A DNA stretch of 64,000 nucleotides from NCBI GenBank assembly GCA_030323885.1, contig CM059191.1, positions 1,116,001-1,180,000 of the forward strand. Reading direction: 5' to 3'. Shown here piece by piece: positions 40,400-52,527 of the stretch. This DNA is from Branchipolynoe longqiensis (taxonomy: Eukaryota; Annelida; Polychaeta; Phyllodocida; Polynoidae). The notes below the pieces were generated by a model, which worked only from the letters and a program-made list of their open reading frames with translations, did not search any database and was not told the DNA's origin. The position numbers and the translations under genes were made by a program. Each line of letters begins with the position of its first letter. The stretch's first letter is position 1.

Positions 40400-40425
40400 A
40401 CGTGGGGGGGGGGGGGGGGGGGGGC
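40400..40425 (+). repeat. Poly-G run
   Basis: ACGTGG followed by an uninterrupted run of about 18 G in an otherwise AT-rich region. Exact length may be affected by sequencing. Confidence 0.8.
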
Positions 40426-40429
40426 TCGG

Positions 40430-41570
40430 GAATGGAAAATGGTCGTAATTTATGCACACACCTATAAGAAATCAGACATTTAACTATATACAGATGCTAC
40501 AATTGTTTTTATTATAATATACATTGATCAATCTGGTCTCGATAATAACTGGATCTACAAATTTATAGTTGAAACCCGTTCACAGATAGGCTATTAGTTA
40601 TTAATTCTATAGGCTATTAATGTTAAATGCAGTCCTCGATAATAGTTGCACACTCGATAACAAGCCACTCTCAAATACAAGTCGACACTCCTCATGGAAA
40701 TTACCACTCTTTGCGTCCATATAATGACGGTAATTTAAATCAAATTGTTAAATTACGTTAATTAAATTAATTGGAAGTGAGGAGGGAACCAGCATTTTAT
40801 ATATCAGCTGAAACATCTAAAAGAAAAACCACAAAGAAACCCACCACAAACTCAAAAACAATAGGCCTAACCCACGGAAAATGCCATCTTTAATGCTTAT
40901 AGAACATGATAATCCCAGAAGCCTAAAACCAGAAGGATAAGTGAATAGTTATACAAAATAGAAGCAACTACTCAGTCACAAGTCTGGTGTATCACACCTC
41001 AAGTCTACATATTGACCAAGTCAGCTCTGCTACAATCTACTATTAATTTTAATATTTTTTGTGTAACCAACCAATACCAGAAGCCTAAAACCAGCAGGAT
41101 AAGTGAATAGTTGTACAAAATAGAAACAATAGCCCAGTCTGGCGCAACACACCTCAAGTCTACATATTGACCAAGTCAGCTCTGCTATTCTACTTCAATT
41201 TTTTTGTAAACAAAAAACCCCCAAAAATTAGACAGGATGGCAGAGTGCATAGAACGCCTCTTCACGTATTACACACCTCCAGTTAAGCTAATGACATCTA
41301 TCGGCAGAATCTGGAACCACTCTATTCAGGTACTTTCCAGCTTAACTAGCGGGGTCTATTGTTGTTTTAATAATGTTAATAAATGCACGGCAAACCTTCC
41401 AAAGCAACGGTAGTCAAAAGTGGCCCATTCTGAGGGAAAACCCACGAATATTGAAATTCAACCCCTAAAACATACATTGCAACCGCTGGACACTCAGAAC
41501 AAATGTAGTTAGGTAAAATAACAACATCGAGTAGCAGATAATGGTATAAGTAGTGGGTCATCATCCTGAT
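40430..41570. other. Unannotated AT-rich stretch with a 180-bp duplication
   Basis: CAGAAGCCTAAAACCAG...GATAAGTGAATAG occurs at about 40916 and 41079, each followed by ACACACCTCAAGTCTACATA and TTGACCAAGTCAGCTCTGCT, a tandem duplication of about 160 bp. No gene. Confidence 0.5.
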
Positions 41571-41575
41571 ATGAA

Positions 41576-41805
41576 GACCAGACGGGATGGCCGAGTGAGT
41601 TAGAGCATCCGTCTCCCGTGTTGGTAGATCGTGGGTTCGAACCCTGGTCGAGTCAAACCAATGACTTAAAAATTGATACTTGTCGCTTCCTAACCTGGCG
41701 CTTGGCATTATTAGGATAAGGCAAGGACTGGTTGGCTCAGTGTCAGGATAATGTGACTGAGTGGGATATCAGGTCATGGTTCTGGTGGCCTGGTCTTCCA
41801 GTGCA
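41576..41805 (+). mobile_element. SINE-1 copy, 3'-truncated
   Basis: Well-preserved head GACGGGATGGCCGAGTGAG and B box GGTTCGAACCC. It matches other copies to GGCCTGGTCTTCCAGTG, then stops abruptly without the tail. Confidence 0.85.
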
Positions 41806-41854
41806 GACTACTACAGTAAATTAAAATGACCAATCTAATATATTTATGTAAGGA

Positions 41855-41895
41855 AATGACAGAAACTCAAAACCATCGGACTATGCAACTTTAAG
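41855..41895. mobile_element. End of a TTAAAGTTGCATAG-type MITE
   Basis: GAAACTCAAAACCATCGGAC then TATGCAACTTTAA is the family's end in inverted form. The rest is missing. Confidence 0.5.
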
Positions 41896-42379
41896 ATAAT
41901 TAATTAAGACAGGCGTGATAAAAATAATAAAAAAACACACAATTATAAGTCACTCAGAAATTCTTCTGAAGATTACTCTGATCTGCAATTGCGTATATGT
42001 GTGTATGTGTGTGTGCAATAGGTCGTTAGTTGGACCAATTAAACAGCCTATATTTGCTAATATTAAGCAAGCATACTCTATATTAAGCATGTTTCTTGAT
42101 GCCAAAGAATCGCTCTGGTCCCCTACATAGCAACAATGCTTTGTCACAAATTTTCATGGTTGCTTTTCCCCATGATCAACTTTTGATACTTATTCAAATT
42201 ATTACTTGTTACACACAGTAATAATTTAAATAAGTTTGTAGACAACGGAGTATTTGTTTAACTTCCAAGATAGCTGCTTCACATGTGTAGTTGTTCAATG
42301 GGGGACATGTGGCATAGTTAGTTTTTCCCGACACTTGGTGGCGCGTCAGTATTAGTGGGCCTAAACGGCCATTGACACT

Positions 42380-43385
42380 GCTTTGAGTTTGCCGGTATGC
42401 GGAGTGCAAAACGTTTATTTTATTCAAAATTAATAGAAATGCAGAACCCTAACCGTATAAATTTAATATAATCTATTCGTTGAATATGTTTTCTATATGT
42501 GTACCAATCGGTTTGTCTCTAGGTGGTGTGGTTTTAGAGATATTTCACTACTTCTGTATGAAGATTGGTCACAGCCAATGACAATGCACTGAGTTTGCCG
42601 GGACGCGCAGTGCAAAACATCTATTTTATTCAAAATTAATAGAAATACAGAACCCTAACCATATAATTTTAATATAATCTATTCCTTGAATATGTTTTCT
42701 ATATGTGTACCAAACAGTTTGTTTCTAGGTGGTGTGGTTTTAGAGATATTGCCATTGACAATGCATTGAGTTTGCCGGTGCGCGCAGTGCAAAACGTTTA
42801 TTTTATTCAAAATTAATAGAAATGCACAACCCTAACCGTATAAATTTAATATAATCTATTCGTTGAATATGTTTTCTATATGTGCACCAAGCGGTTTGTC
42901 TCTAGGTGGTGTGGTTCTAGAGATATTTCACTTTATCTGTATGAAGATTGCTCATGGCCATTGGCAATGCACTGAGTTTGCCAGTACGCGCAGTGCAAAA
43001 CGTTTATTTAATTTAAAATTAATAGAAATGCAGAACCCTAACCTTATAAATTTAATATAATCTATTCGTTGAATATGTTTTCTATATGTGTACCAAGCGG
43101 TTTGTCTCTAGGTGGTGTGGTTCTAGAGATATTTCACTTTATCTGTATGAAGATTGCTCACGGCCATTGACAAAGCACTGAGTTTGCCAGTACGCGCAGT
43201 GCAAAACGTTTATTTAATTTAAAATTAATAGAAATGCAGAACCCTAACCGTATAAATTTAATATATTCTATTCGTTGAATATGTTTTCTATATGTGTACC
43301 AAGCGGTTTGTCTCTAGGTGGTGTGGTTCGAGAGATATTTCACTTTTTCTGCATGAAGATTGCTCATAGCCATTGAGTTTGCAGT
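42380..43385. repeat. 206-bp satellite, about five units
   Basis: The phrase TGCAAAACGTTTATTT occurs at 42405, 42611 (variant), 42788, 42994 and 43200, giving spacings of 206, 177, 206 and 206. The short unit has lost about 29 bp around CTTCTGTATGAAGATTG. Each unit has GAACCCTAACC, TCTATTCGTTGAATATG and GGTGGTGTGGTT. Units are highly alike, so homogenised or young. Confidence 0.85.
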
Positions 43386-43703
43386 GTGACAGTGTGTCGA
43401 ATAGGCCCACTCGTTCGGTGGCGACGCGAACTGCAGGAATTTGAACTAAAAAGTCGGAAGTCCCCCATTTAAAACATTTTAGTTTAGCACTACGACACAA
43501 TTCCGACAAGCCCCATTCAGCTGTTCCTAGAAATTAGATGACAGAAATGACACTGGATACCCTTAAACCCTTTTACCAGTTGATAACATACATGACCTTG
43601 ATTCTTGGGAGAGCGTTCAAATAAACGTTAACCTGAAAAATCTTAGGGGAGTGTCAGTTCTTATTGTATATAAATGCTACTTTGTTTTGCTTTTGAGGCA
43701 ATA

Positions 43704-44281
43704 TGGGTCATTCTCTAAAACTGGGCACAAAAGTGTGACATAGAAACCAAAAGTGAAAACCTTCAAAGTAATAGCAAAAATCCTTCCAAATAATAGCCTA
43801 ATCCAATGTCCTATGAAGGTTTGCATGTTGTGCATATGTCAGAGTTGAAAAATAATGAATTTCATGTTTTGAATTACATCTTATACAAATTGAGCAATAC
43901 ATTAATATCACTCGAAGACACATCCAGAACCTCATTCTAACATATACAACATAGTCAAACAAGATTTTATTGATTACTGTTAAGCTGACAAGGTTATGAC
44001 TTACAAGAATAAAGTTGAAAAATAAGTTGAAAAAAAGTTTGCCTACATGTATGGTGTCGATGTGTACATTTTCAGATTTTCACTCTAGCGCAAAATCATA
44101 CAATTATAATTTTGATATCTTTTGTGAGATAAATTCAATACATGTATAACTGCTAACATACCTAATAGACAGAGGCTACAGTAATTATTTGACTTGCTAT
44201 CAATAAAACAAAGACTTAATTATCAGCATCGTAATGTGTAGACCAAATATGTGGTGCCCAGTTTTGGAGAATAACCCATAT
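43704..44281. mobile_element. MITE with TGGGTCATTCTC ends, uninterrupted copy
   Basis: The left end TGGGTCATTCTCTAAAACTG and the right end CAGTTTTGGAGAATAACCCA are inverted; a TA on both sides fits a Tc1/mariner-type duplication. This is the intact counterpart of 22985-23912. Confidence 0.75.
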
Positions 44282-44364
44282 ATGCACGCTTCACATAGCT
44301 TTTCCTTGATCGAAAAGGAGGCTTCCGTAGCCTTCATCATGAGTTTGCAACACAAAGGTGCTAT

Positions 44365-44737
44365 GTGCAGGAATGAAAGTGGTATCCGGCAAAAAAAGCG
44401 GAAACGCGGAAATTCTGCCATAGGCTTAGCATTGTCAGGGAATCGCGGAAAATTCCCAGAAGTCAGGTCTCATACATGTTGGTATATGCTGATAGTGATG
44501 CAGCATTTGAGGCATGTATTAGTATACGCTGGCTGTGTTGCAGCGTTTGAAGCATGTATTAGTAGTATATGCTGATAGTGCTGCGGCGTCTGCACAACAT
44601 ATTAGTATACACTGATAGTGCTGCGGCATTTAACAACGTATTATATACATTGACAGTGCTGCGGCGTTGCAGTAGGGGCATACAGGAAAAATCCCGGAAA
44701 TCTACGAAATCGTGGAGATCTTTCATCCCTGTATGTC
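44365..44737. mobile_element. MITE with CAGGGATGAAAG ends and internal repeats
   Basis: The left end GCAGGAATGAAAGTGG and the right end GATCTTTCATCCCTGTA are inverted. The interior (44476-44670) has four to five units of about 48 bp, each with a TATRCTGAYAGTGYTGCRGC-like core. Confidence 0.65.
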
Positions 44738-44739
44738 AT

Positions 44740-45325
44740 ATATAAGTAAGGTATAAAGTAATTATGCAAATATTATTATGTATGTAATGCTCCTGTCTTT
44801 TATTGTTCTTATTCCGATATTGCTCCTGTAAACCTTCCTTTGACATTTCCATTGCTTCTATGGGTTACGGGAGGTTGGGGTGCAGCCTGGGGGACGGGAG
44901 GCCTGCGTCCAAGCAGCTCCCCTATTTCCCCTCCTTTCCTCCAGGCGGCGCCTCACCCACCTGGCCCATTTTGCCACCGATTTAGTTCAAATAAATTAAA
45001 GGTAGGTCTTAAGGGCCAGCCAGAGTTATAGGCTCGATCCACACAAATCTGACTTGTCTCCTCTTTTATTGTCTGTATTGGGCAGGGAAGGAATTAATAA
45101 TAACTGAATTAATAACTACATCAGAGCGATGGGCAGATAGATAGGTCTACTTGTTACACATTTGAACCTACCAAAGCACATATAACAGCAACCGAATTAG
45201 TATCGAATTCAAATTCATTGTCTTAAATAACAAAACAGTTTTGCCAACTTGAACACCTTAAATGACCCTTTAAGCTATACGCCTGGAATGGGAGAAATGT
45301 GGCAGTCTTAACACCTTTTTCTTCT
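44740..45325. other. Unannotated spacer
   Basis: No gene. 44865-44990 is GC-richer and unexplained. Confidence 0.35.
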
Positions 45326-45329
45326 TCTT

Positions 45330-45655
45330 GAAGATTTATACTCCATATCATGGATACATCTGAATAGACTTGTTTTCACCATTAGACAGTTTGTCGATAG
45401 AAAGCCCGAGCCTACACTTTTACCGACTCAAGGGATTTTTAACCTCCCACACCACATAGACATGGAATGAGAGCAACTGGCCTTTGATGATGCTGTAAGT
45501 TATACACAGTGGTGGAAATCCAAATTTGCAGAGGTGGGGGCACGGGGAATCGAACCACTGACCTTCAGATTAGGAGTCCGACCTAGAAAAAAGTCAGACA
45601 CTCTAACCACTCCACCACAGAGAACACCTATGGATAATGCTATGCAAAACAGCAC
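45330..45655 (-). mobile_element. SINE-2 copy, minus strand, full length
   Basis: Reverse complement of 58430-58735: head with GGCGGAGTGGTTAGAGTG-type A box and GGTTCGATTCCCC B box, a tRNA-Arg-like anticodon arm, body TTGGATTTCCACC, and a tail TATAAATCTTCAAG next to A-rich text. Confidence 0.88.
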
Positions 45656-45880
45656 TGCGATCAGTAATCGATAAAATATTTTCCACTTCACGCACAGCTG
45701 ATCTTTTTGCTTGTTTGTACAAGGTTTGCTGTGCTTCTGTCGACAAATACTGAGAGGTCCTAGTTCCTAGTCGGCTACTGCTACTCCGCCCTCATATGTG
45801 GATGGAGACATACTGAGGCACTTTAGCTTTAATTGAAACCAGCGCATCCTGAAAGAAACAAAAACATTACTGCCATCAGA

Positions 45881-46090
45881 CGGGATGGCCAAATGAGTTG
45901 AGCATCCATCTTCCATTCTGGTAGATCATGGGTTTGAACCCTGGTCCAGTCAAAGCAATGACTTAAAAATTGATACTTGTCGCTTCCTAGTCAGGTGCTC
46001 GGCATTATTAGGATAGAGCAAGTAGCAGTGGAATGAGGAAAACCAATTGTCCGTGATTTAAATTTCCCCTGCTTAATCCACTAATCAACC
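45881..46090 (+). mobile_element. SINE-1, alternative-tail subfamily
   Basis: GACGGGATGGCCAAATGAG head, B box GGTTTGAACCC, body to GATAGAGCAAG, then AGCAGTGGAATGAGGAAAAC and TTTCCCCTGCTTAATCCAC. Confidence 0.88.
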
Positions 46091-46244
46091 CCCCATAAAA
46101 AGAAACAAAGAAAGATAAATATAGGTGCAGTTATTCTTACAACTGTTATCGCCAATGACGTCAAAGGCCGGAGTACACTAGTCGATATTTGCAAAGTCAG
46201 TCCTCACCAATACTATGCTCGAAACACCAGTTCTCATCCGATCA

Positions 46245-46740
46245 CCGAAGTTAAAGTTGCATAGTTCGATGGTTTTGAGTTTCTGTAATTTTTCTAAGAT
46301 AAATATATTAGATCGATCACTAGTATCTACTTTACATTAGTTTAAAGTTACTTTTAATTTAAATGGTAAACTTTTGAGATATTTGAAGTGCAAACATGGA
46401 AAATTAGTTTTGGCAAGCTTGCCAAAACTCTGCACCATAGTTCTCTACAGCAACATGTTTGATTAAATTGACCCGGTATTCCCTTCTATGCAGAATCAAA
46501 TGTTCAATAAGTGCATCAGTATCTAAGTTAGATATTTAAAAATCAAATCTAGATAATTGTTTTGGTTTTGAAGATTTCATATTTCATCGGGTATGCAACT
46601 TTAAAGTTGCCTAGTTTGATGCTTTTGAGTTTCAGCCATATTTCTTTTTAGATAAATATATATTAGATTGATCGGCATAATCTACTTTATTTTAGTTTGA
46701 AATTATCGTGCTAAATTAATGATGGCATGCACATCGAAAT
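46245..46740. mobile_element. TTAAAGTTGCATAG-end MITE, one full and one partial copy in tandem
   Basis: 46247-46606 runs from TTAAAGTTGCATAGTTCGATG to the inverted TATGCAACTTTAA. A second copy starts at once (AGTTGCCTAGTTTGATGC) and breaks off near 46710. This copy shows the uninterrupted sequence that is split at 2395 by the long-TIR MITE. Confidence 0.65.
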
Positions 46741-47040
46741 GGCGGACACCAGTAATGGATTTCATTAAAGCGTTAAAGGTTGTCTTATGTCATACCAGTG
46801 GCAAAGTCTGACCGTGAAGCTACCAACTAAAGCCGGGATTCCATTAACCGTAGTGCGACATGCAATACGCATCATACGTATTGAAACGGTTGTGGTTTTC
46901 TGTAAGGGTGATTGGTGATTTCATAAGTTATGAACGCATGCGGTTTTGCACACGTGATCTATGCGCGCAAATCAAATTGCTCAATGTAGTGATCAGTGTT
47001 TTCACACATGAATTCGGGTTGGGGATATCATTTGGGGCGT

Positions 47041-47328
47041 ATTCGATTATGACTGTCTGGACCATTGGGGTCATCCGAGTCGTCAGGATTTCAAATAGAA
47101 CACCCCCAGGTAAACCTAAAAATACACGGGCCGTGTGCAAAATGATCCGACCCCAATGCCCCACGTCTTGGCTGGGGGTGTCAGGAACATTTGTGCTGGT
47201 GCTTGGTGAGAGCCTGTATTGCAAAGCTACATTTTTTTTTAAATGTAAAAGTATGACAATGCAAATAGATTAGGGTCTGCGCATGCGCAAAAAAGTGGTT
47301 CTGATGATCCGAGTTGTTTAATCGATTA
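47041..47328. mobile_element. MITE with TAATCGATTA ends, copy 2
   Basis: ATTCGATTATGACTGTCTGG at the left and ATGATCCGAGTTG then TTAATCGATTA at the right. In opposite orientation to the copy at 35281. Confidence 0.65.
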
Positions 47329-47581
47329 CAGCCAATATGACTAACATCACCACGTCGCTTATTGTACTACGGGTTAATGGAATCTCAGCTTAAGGCTGAC
47401 TGACGTAGCATATGTTGGTGAAAATGATCTACTTTATAGATCTATATAAACATAAATACACTTGTTATCCTTAATATCTATTGGTCGTGAGATTGTCTCC
47501 TCGTTCAATTTTGACTCCTGCCTTCACGCATCGTTCAATCTACACCTCGTTTCGTTTTGAAAAGGGCAATGCTTTCTTTAC

Positions 47582-47662
47582 CTTTCCTCCATTTTCCTCG
47601 ATGTGGTGCAAGGACTCGATGACCTTCTCCTTGAAGTTTTTCTCAAGTGACCTTCGGGATAT
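47582..47662 (-). CDS. Candidate exon of an unidentified minus-strand gene
   Basis: On the minus strand, 27 codons without a stop lie between an acceptor CTACATCAG and a donor GTAAAG. They read ISRRSLEKNFKEKVIESL then HHIEENGGK. Composition and borders look like a real exon, but no neighbouring exon was found and the protein is not recognised. Could be chance. Confidence 0.25.
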
Positions 47663-47689
47663 CTGATGTAGAGAGATCACATGTTAGGG

Positions 47690-49640
47690 ATGGTCCAGCT
47701 TTTCATAAGTCTCCAGACAGTACTCTTACTGATGACCTCTTCTCCAACACCCTTACAGACAGTACTCTTTATGATGACCTCTTCTCCACCACTCTTACGG
47801 ACAGTACTTACTGATGACCTCTTCTCCACCACCTTTACATACTACTCTTTATGATGACCTCTTCTCCACCACCCTTACAGACAGTACTTTCTGATGACCT
47901 CTTCTCCACCACCTTTAGATACTACTCTTTATGATGACCTCTTCTCCACCACTCTTACAGACAGTACTTACTGATGACCTCTTCTCCACCACCTTTACAT
48001 ACTACTCTTTATGATGACCTCTTCTCCACCACTCTTACAGACAGTACTTTCTGATGACCTCTTCCCCACCACCTTTACATACTACTCTTTATGATGACCT
48101 CTTCTCCACCACTCTTACAGACAGTACTTACTGATGACCTCTTCTCTACCACCTTTACATACTACTCTTTATGATGACCTCTTCTCCACCACTCTTACAG
48201 ACAGTACTTTCTGATGACCTCTTCCCCACCACCTTTACATACTACTCTTTATGATGACCTCTTCTCCACCACTCTTACAGACAGTACTTTTGATGACCTC
48301 TTCCACCACCTTTACATACTACTCTTTATGATGACCTCTTCTCACCACTCTTACAGACAGTACTTTCTGATGACCTCTTCTCACCACCTTTACATACTAC
48401 TCTTTATGATGACCTCTTCTCCACCACTCTTACAGACAGACTTACTGATGACCTCTTCTCCACCACCTTTACATACTACTCTTTATGATGACCTCTCTCC
48501 ACCACTCTTACAGACAGACTTTCTGATGACCTCTTCTCCACCACCTTTACATACTACTCTTTATGATGACCTCTTCTCCACCACTCTTACAGACAGTACT
48601 TTCTGATGACCTCTTCTCACCCTTTACATACTACTCTTTATGATGACCTCTTCTCCACCCCTTACAGACAGTACTTTCTGATACCTCTTCTCCACCACTT
48701 TACATATACTCTTTATGATGACCTCTTTCCACCACTCTTACAGACAGTACTTTCTGATGACCTCTTCTCCACCACCTTTACATACTACTCTTTATGATGA
48801 CCTCTTCTCCACCACCCTTACAGACAGTACTTTCTGATGACCTCTTCTCCACCACCTTTACATACTACTCTTTATGATGACCTCTTCTCCACCACTCTTA
48901 CAGACAGTACTTTCTGATGACCTCTTCTCCACCACCTTTACATACTACTCTTTATGATGACCTCTTCTCCACCACCCTTACAGACAGTACTTTCTGATGA
49001 CCTCTTCTCCACCACCTTTACATACTACTCTTTATGATGACCTCTTCTCCACCACCCTTACGGACAGTACTTTCTGATGACCTCTTCCCCACCACCCTTA
49101 GAGACTACTCTTACTGATGACCTATTCTCCACCACCCTTACAGACAGTACTCTTTATGATGACCTCTTCTCCACCACCATTACAGACTACTCTTTATGAC
49201 GACCTCTTCTCCACCACCCTTACAGACTACTCTTACTGATGACCTCTTCTCCACCACCCTTACAGACTACTCTTTATGATGACCTCTTCTCCACCACCCT
49301 TACACACAGTACTCTTTATAATGACCTCTTCTCCACCACCCTTACAGACTACACTTTCTCCTTTTCTCCACCACCCTTACAGACCACTATATATGATGAC
49401 CTCTTCTCCACCACCATTACAGACTACTCTTTATGACGACCACTTCTCCACCACCCTTACAGACTACACTTTATGATGACCTCTTTTCCACCACCCTTAC
49501 ACACAGTACTCTTTATAATGACCTCCTCTCCACTACCCTTACATACTACACTTTCTCCTTTTCTCCACCACCCTTACAGACTACTATTTATGATGACCTC
49601 TTCTCCACCACCCTTACAGACAGTACTCTCCTGATTGTTG
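47690..49640 (+). repeat. 40-bp minisatellite with 80-bp higher-order unit
   Basis: Monomers start TGATGACCTCTTCTCCACCA. From 47760 to about 49080 two kinds alternate, one ending ACAGACAGTACTTTC and one ending ACATACTACTCTTTA, giving an 80-bp dimer. From 49080 to 49640 a third variant with ACAGACTACTC dominates. The plus strand is almost free of G except in TGATGA. Frames over this region are artefacts. Confidence 0.92.
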
Positions 49641-49797
49641 CTATGATTTACGGCTCAGGTACATGCAAATTGTGAATGGTATCATCCTGTTAGGCTCCCT
49701 ACATACCCCGAAAAAAAACCCCAAAACAATATTATTTAAGTTGCGCGTGCATGTGCTCTATCTCTGTCCATTTGTTGTTTCTGTCTCTGTTTCGGTG

Positions 49798-50283
<486 letters not shown>

Positions 50284-50469
50284 CATAAATATATTGTTGA
50301 TAGTTGTGTTCTTTTCATTTTAATCAGGGTTCATATAAAGAGTTCGCCATCAACAATTTTAAGGAAACAGACCACATTTTTACACACAAATTTGATATAA
50401 TCTACTCAAAAGTATGTAATGTTGGAAAAATAAGGGGACAGCTTCATGCGCATTGGTCAGTGTAACTAA

Positions 50470-50707
50470 CTGTAAAGGCCCTGTCACACATCACCGGATT
50501 GGGGTACCGGATAGAAAACGGACACTGTCCGGTGAAATACGTCAATGCCCGTTTTTTATACGGTTGGCATCCGGCGTGCCCGTAATTTATGCAGGGTCCG
50601 TACACAGGTGAAGATATGGAATTCAAGGCTATTTCAAGGCTTTTCAATGCTGGTTTTGATAGGAATTCAGGCGCATATTGGCGTTTTATTTTGTATAGGT
50701 ATGTCGG
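50470..50707. mobile_element. Possible left part of a MITE interrupted by element 3
   Basis: AAAGGCCCTGTCACACATCAC then CCGGATTGG looks like a transposon end. No matching right end was found after element 3. Confidence 0.3.
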
Positions 50708-50710
50708 ATT

Positions 50711-51025
50711 GGTCGCAATGCGAAGCATTGCGTTTGATGCGAGGAGAGGAAGAGACCCTCCCCCGCCCCGCGCTGTCGCGCTGCCTTCTCACCTCGGCAG
50801 ACGGCGCGGCGCGCCGCCACCTCCCCCCCGCCCCCCTGTCGCGCAGCACTCGCGCCTCACCCGACGCCCGCTGCTCGCCACCTCTCGCCCTCCCCCGGGC
50901 CGGCAGCATTCACACCTCACCCGCTGTCGCCCCTCCCCCTTCCCTTATAAGGTCGCCCGCCGGCCTCCCTCAGGCACTCGCCCTCCTGCCGTCTCCCAGC
51001 TCTCTGCCTTTTTCCAGTCTTGGCT
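50711..51025 (+). repeat. Split direct repeat A1 of element 3
   Basis: Matches 53077-53320: the terminal hairpin, a C-rich stretch, TTATAAGG and CCGCCGGCCTCCCTCAGGCA. Confidence 0.8.
50946..50985 (+). promoter_or_regulatory. Putative TATA promoter of element 3
   Basis: TATAA at 50946-50950, conserved at 53251-53255 in A2, with a conserved CCTCCCTCAGGCACTCG about 25 bp downstream as the likely start region. Confidence 0.5.
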
Positions 51026-51062
51026 ACTCCACCTCGGATCTCTGCTCCAGCTCAGCCTCAGG

Positions 51063-52262
51063 ATGCCTCGAGGAAAAGGACGTGGACGGAAGGGATCCCG
51101 GGCCGCCCCCCGCACCCCGGGGCCCTCTCCAGCACCCGGCCGGGGCGAGTCCCCGGCCTACGCCCCGGCGTCCCCCGCGGCGCCCTCGGGCCGCACCTCG
51201 GGCCCCGAGATGTCGACACTGCTGGAGGCACTCCAGCGTATCCAGCTCGACCATCAGCACTCCGCCGCCGAGGCGCGCCAGGCGACGGCCGACCTCCACG
51301 CCCGGATCGACTCCCTGGAGACCGGGGGGACCCGCCCGGGGATCCCCTCATCTCCCCCGAGGCGCCAGGCCGCCCCGACGCCTCGGGCACCTACCGCCAC
51401 TACAGCCCGGCCCCCGCCGCCGCCTCAGGCGTCCCTCCCCGGGGCCGCGCACCCGGAGTACGAGAGGTACCGTCACCTCTCCAGTCAACCACCACCCGCC
51501 ACCTCGCCGGCCTACCACGAGGAGGCCATCCGCCACAGCCCCGCCTCCGCGGCCGACGCCGTCCGGGACATACTGGCATCCGCCGAGGCGCGCCACTCCG
51601 TGAGGCGCCAAGGGATCCCGGCCAACTACATCTTCCCCTCGGACCTGGTGAAACGAGGGGCCGAGAGGAAGCCGGTGAAGAGGGGGGAGGCGACAAAGGA
51701 CGAGTATACCCTCGCCCTCCTCACCCTCATCGACCACCCCGACTTCCCCGCCCACTCCGCCCAGGGACTCCACCACCACCACCTAACAGTCTGCCGGGAT
51801 AACCTCGTGTACCCCTGGGCGACCGTCCGCCGGTACTCAGAGACCGTGTTTACCGCGATCGCGGACGGAACCCTCCCCCAGGGCTGGCACGACCCGGTAG
51901 CGCTCAACCTCATGAGACTAGACTGCCTCGCCATGCCCGAGGACCAAGCCACCGCCGCCCCTGCCCGCCTACCCGACCCTCTCCACCGAGGCGCCCACCT
52001 CCCCCGACCCCAAGCTGACGCCCGCGCCACCTACGACAGGGACGCCCACGGGGCCCCCTGCCCGGCCTGGAACCGCGCCCCCGCCTCGTGCGATCGGGCC
52101 CGCCTCGGGGAGGCCCACGGTGAGGCGGGGGACAGGCGCCGTCACGTCTGCGCATACTGCGCCAATGTGAGGCGCCTCCTAACCATGCACAGCGAGGCCG
52201 ACTGCATCACAAAACAAACCCGTGAGCGCCAGACCCCCCCCGCCACCTCGGCGGATTTTTGA
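51063..52262 (+). CDS. gag-like ORF1 of element 3, intact
   Basis: 399 codons from the ATG at 51063 (MPRGKGRGRKGSRAAP...) to a TGA at 52260-52262. The N-terminus is basic and Pro/Ala rich. A possible short coiled coil lies at MSTLLEALQRIQLDHQ. The conserved block reads YPWATVRRYSETVFTAIADG followed by TLPQGW, matching WSETVF...DGRLPAGW of elements 1 and 2. A Cys/His cluster (CPAWNRAPASC, then HVCAYC, final C near DCITK) ends it. I chose this ATG because it follows the TATA box and conserved leader and gives a basic start like element 2. The frame upstream is open only because of composition. Uninterrupted, so this copy is probably the youngest of the three. Confidence 0.75.
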   Translation: MPRGKGRGRKGSRAAPRTPGPSPAPGRGESPAYAPASPAAPSGRTSGPEMSTLLEALQRIQLDHQHSAAEARQATADLHARIDSLETGGTRPGIPSSPPRRQAAPTPRAPTATTARPPPPPQASLPGAAHPEYERYRHLSSQPPPATSPAYHEEAIRHSPASAADAVRDILASAEARHSVRRQGIPANYIFPSDLVKRGAERKPVKRGEATKDEYTLALLTLIDHPDFPAHSAQGLHHHHLTVCRDNLVYPWATVRRYSETVFTAIADGTLPQGWHDPVALNLMRLDCLAMPEDQATAAPARLPDPLHRGAHLPRPQADARATYDRDAHGAPCPAWNRAPASCDRARLGEAHGEAGDRRRHVCAYCANVRRLLTMHSEADCITKQTRERQTPPATSADF

Positions 52263-52527
52263 TCCGCCGGCCTCCCCCCGGCCGGCCCGGGGGGCCCCCT
52301 CCGGCGCCTCACCCTCACCACTGCCGACAGCCCCGCAACTCCCGCCGACAACCTCCCAGCGACCACCGATCGCAGCGCCGCCCAGTCCCAGCCGGGGATC
52401 ATCACCTCGGGCATCACACCTCGGACCACATCCCAGCCCAGCCTCAGGAGGAACCCTCTGCCGCCGATCCTCACGACACCGCCTTCAACAACACCGCCGC
52501 CCAGACCCCGACCACCACCCCACCCAG

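Noticed and set aside
47690..49640. CRISPR array
   Set aside because: Units are contiguous with no unique spacers, and the context is eukaryotic. The same holds for the 63-bp and 206-bp arrays.
48214..49675. Repetitive frames at 48214-49675
   Set aside because: Translations of the 40-bp minisatellite; frames change with small deletions between units.
50667..52155. Minus-strand and alternative plus-strand frames over the element 3 gag
   Set aside because: GC-rich shadows of the intact gag frame, which alone has motifs shared with elements 1 and 2.
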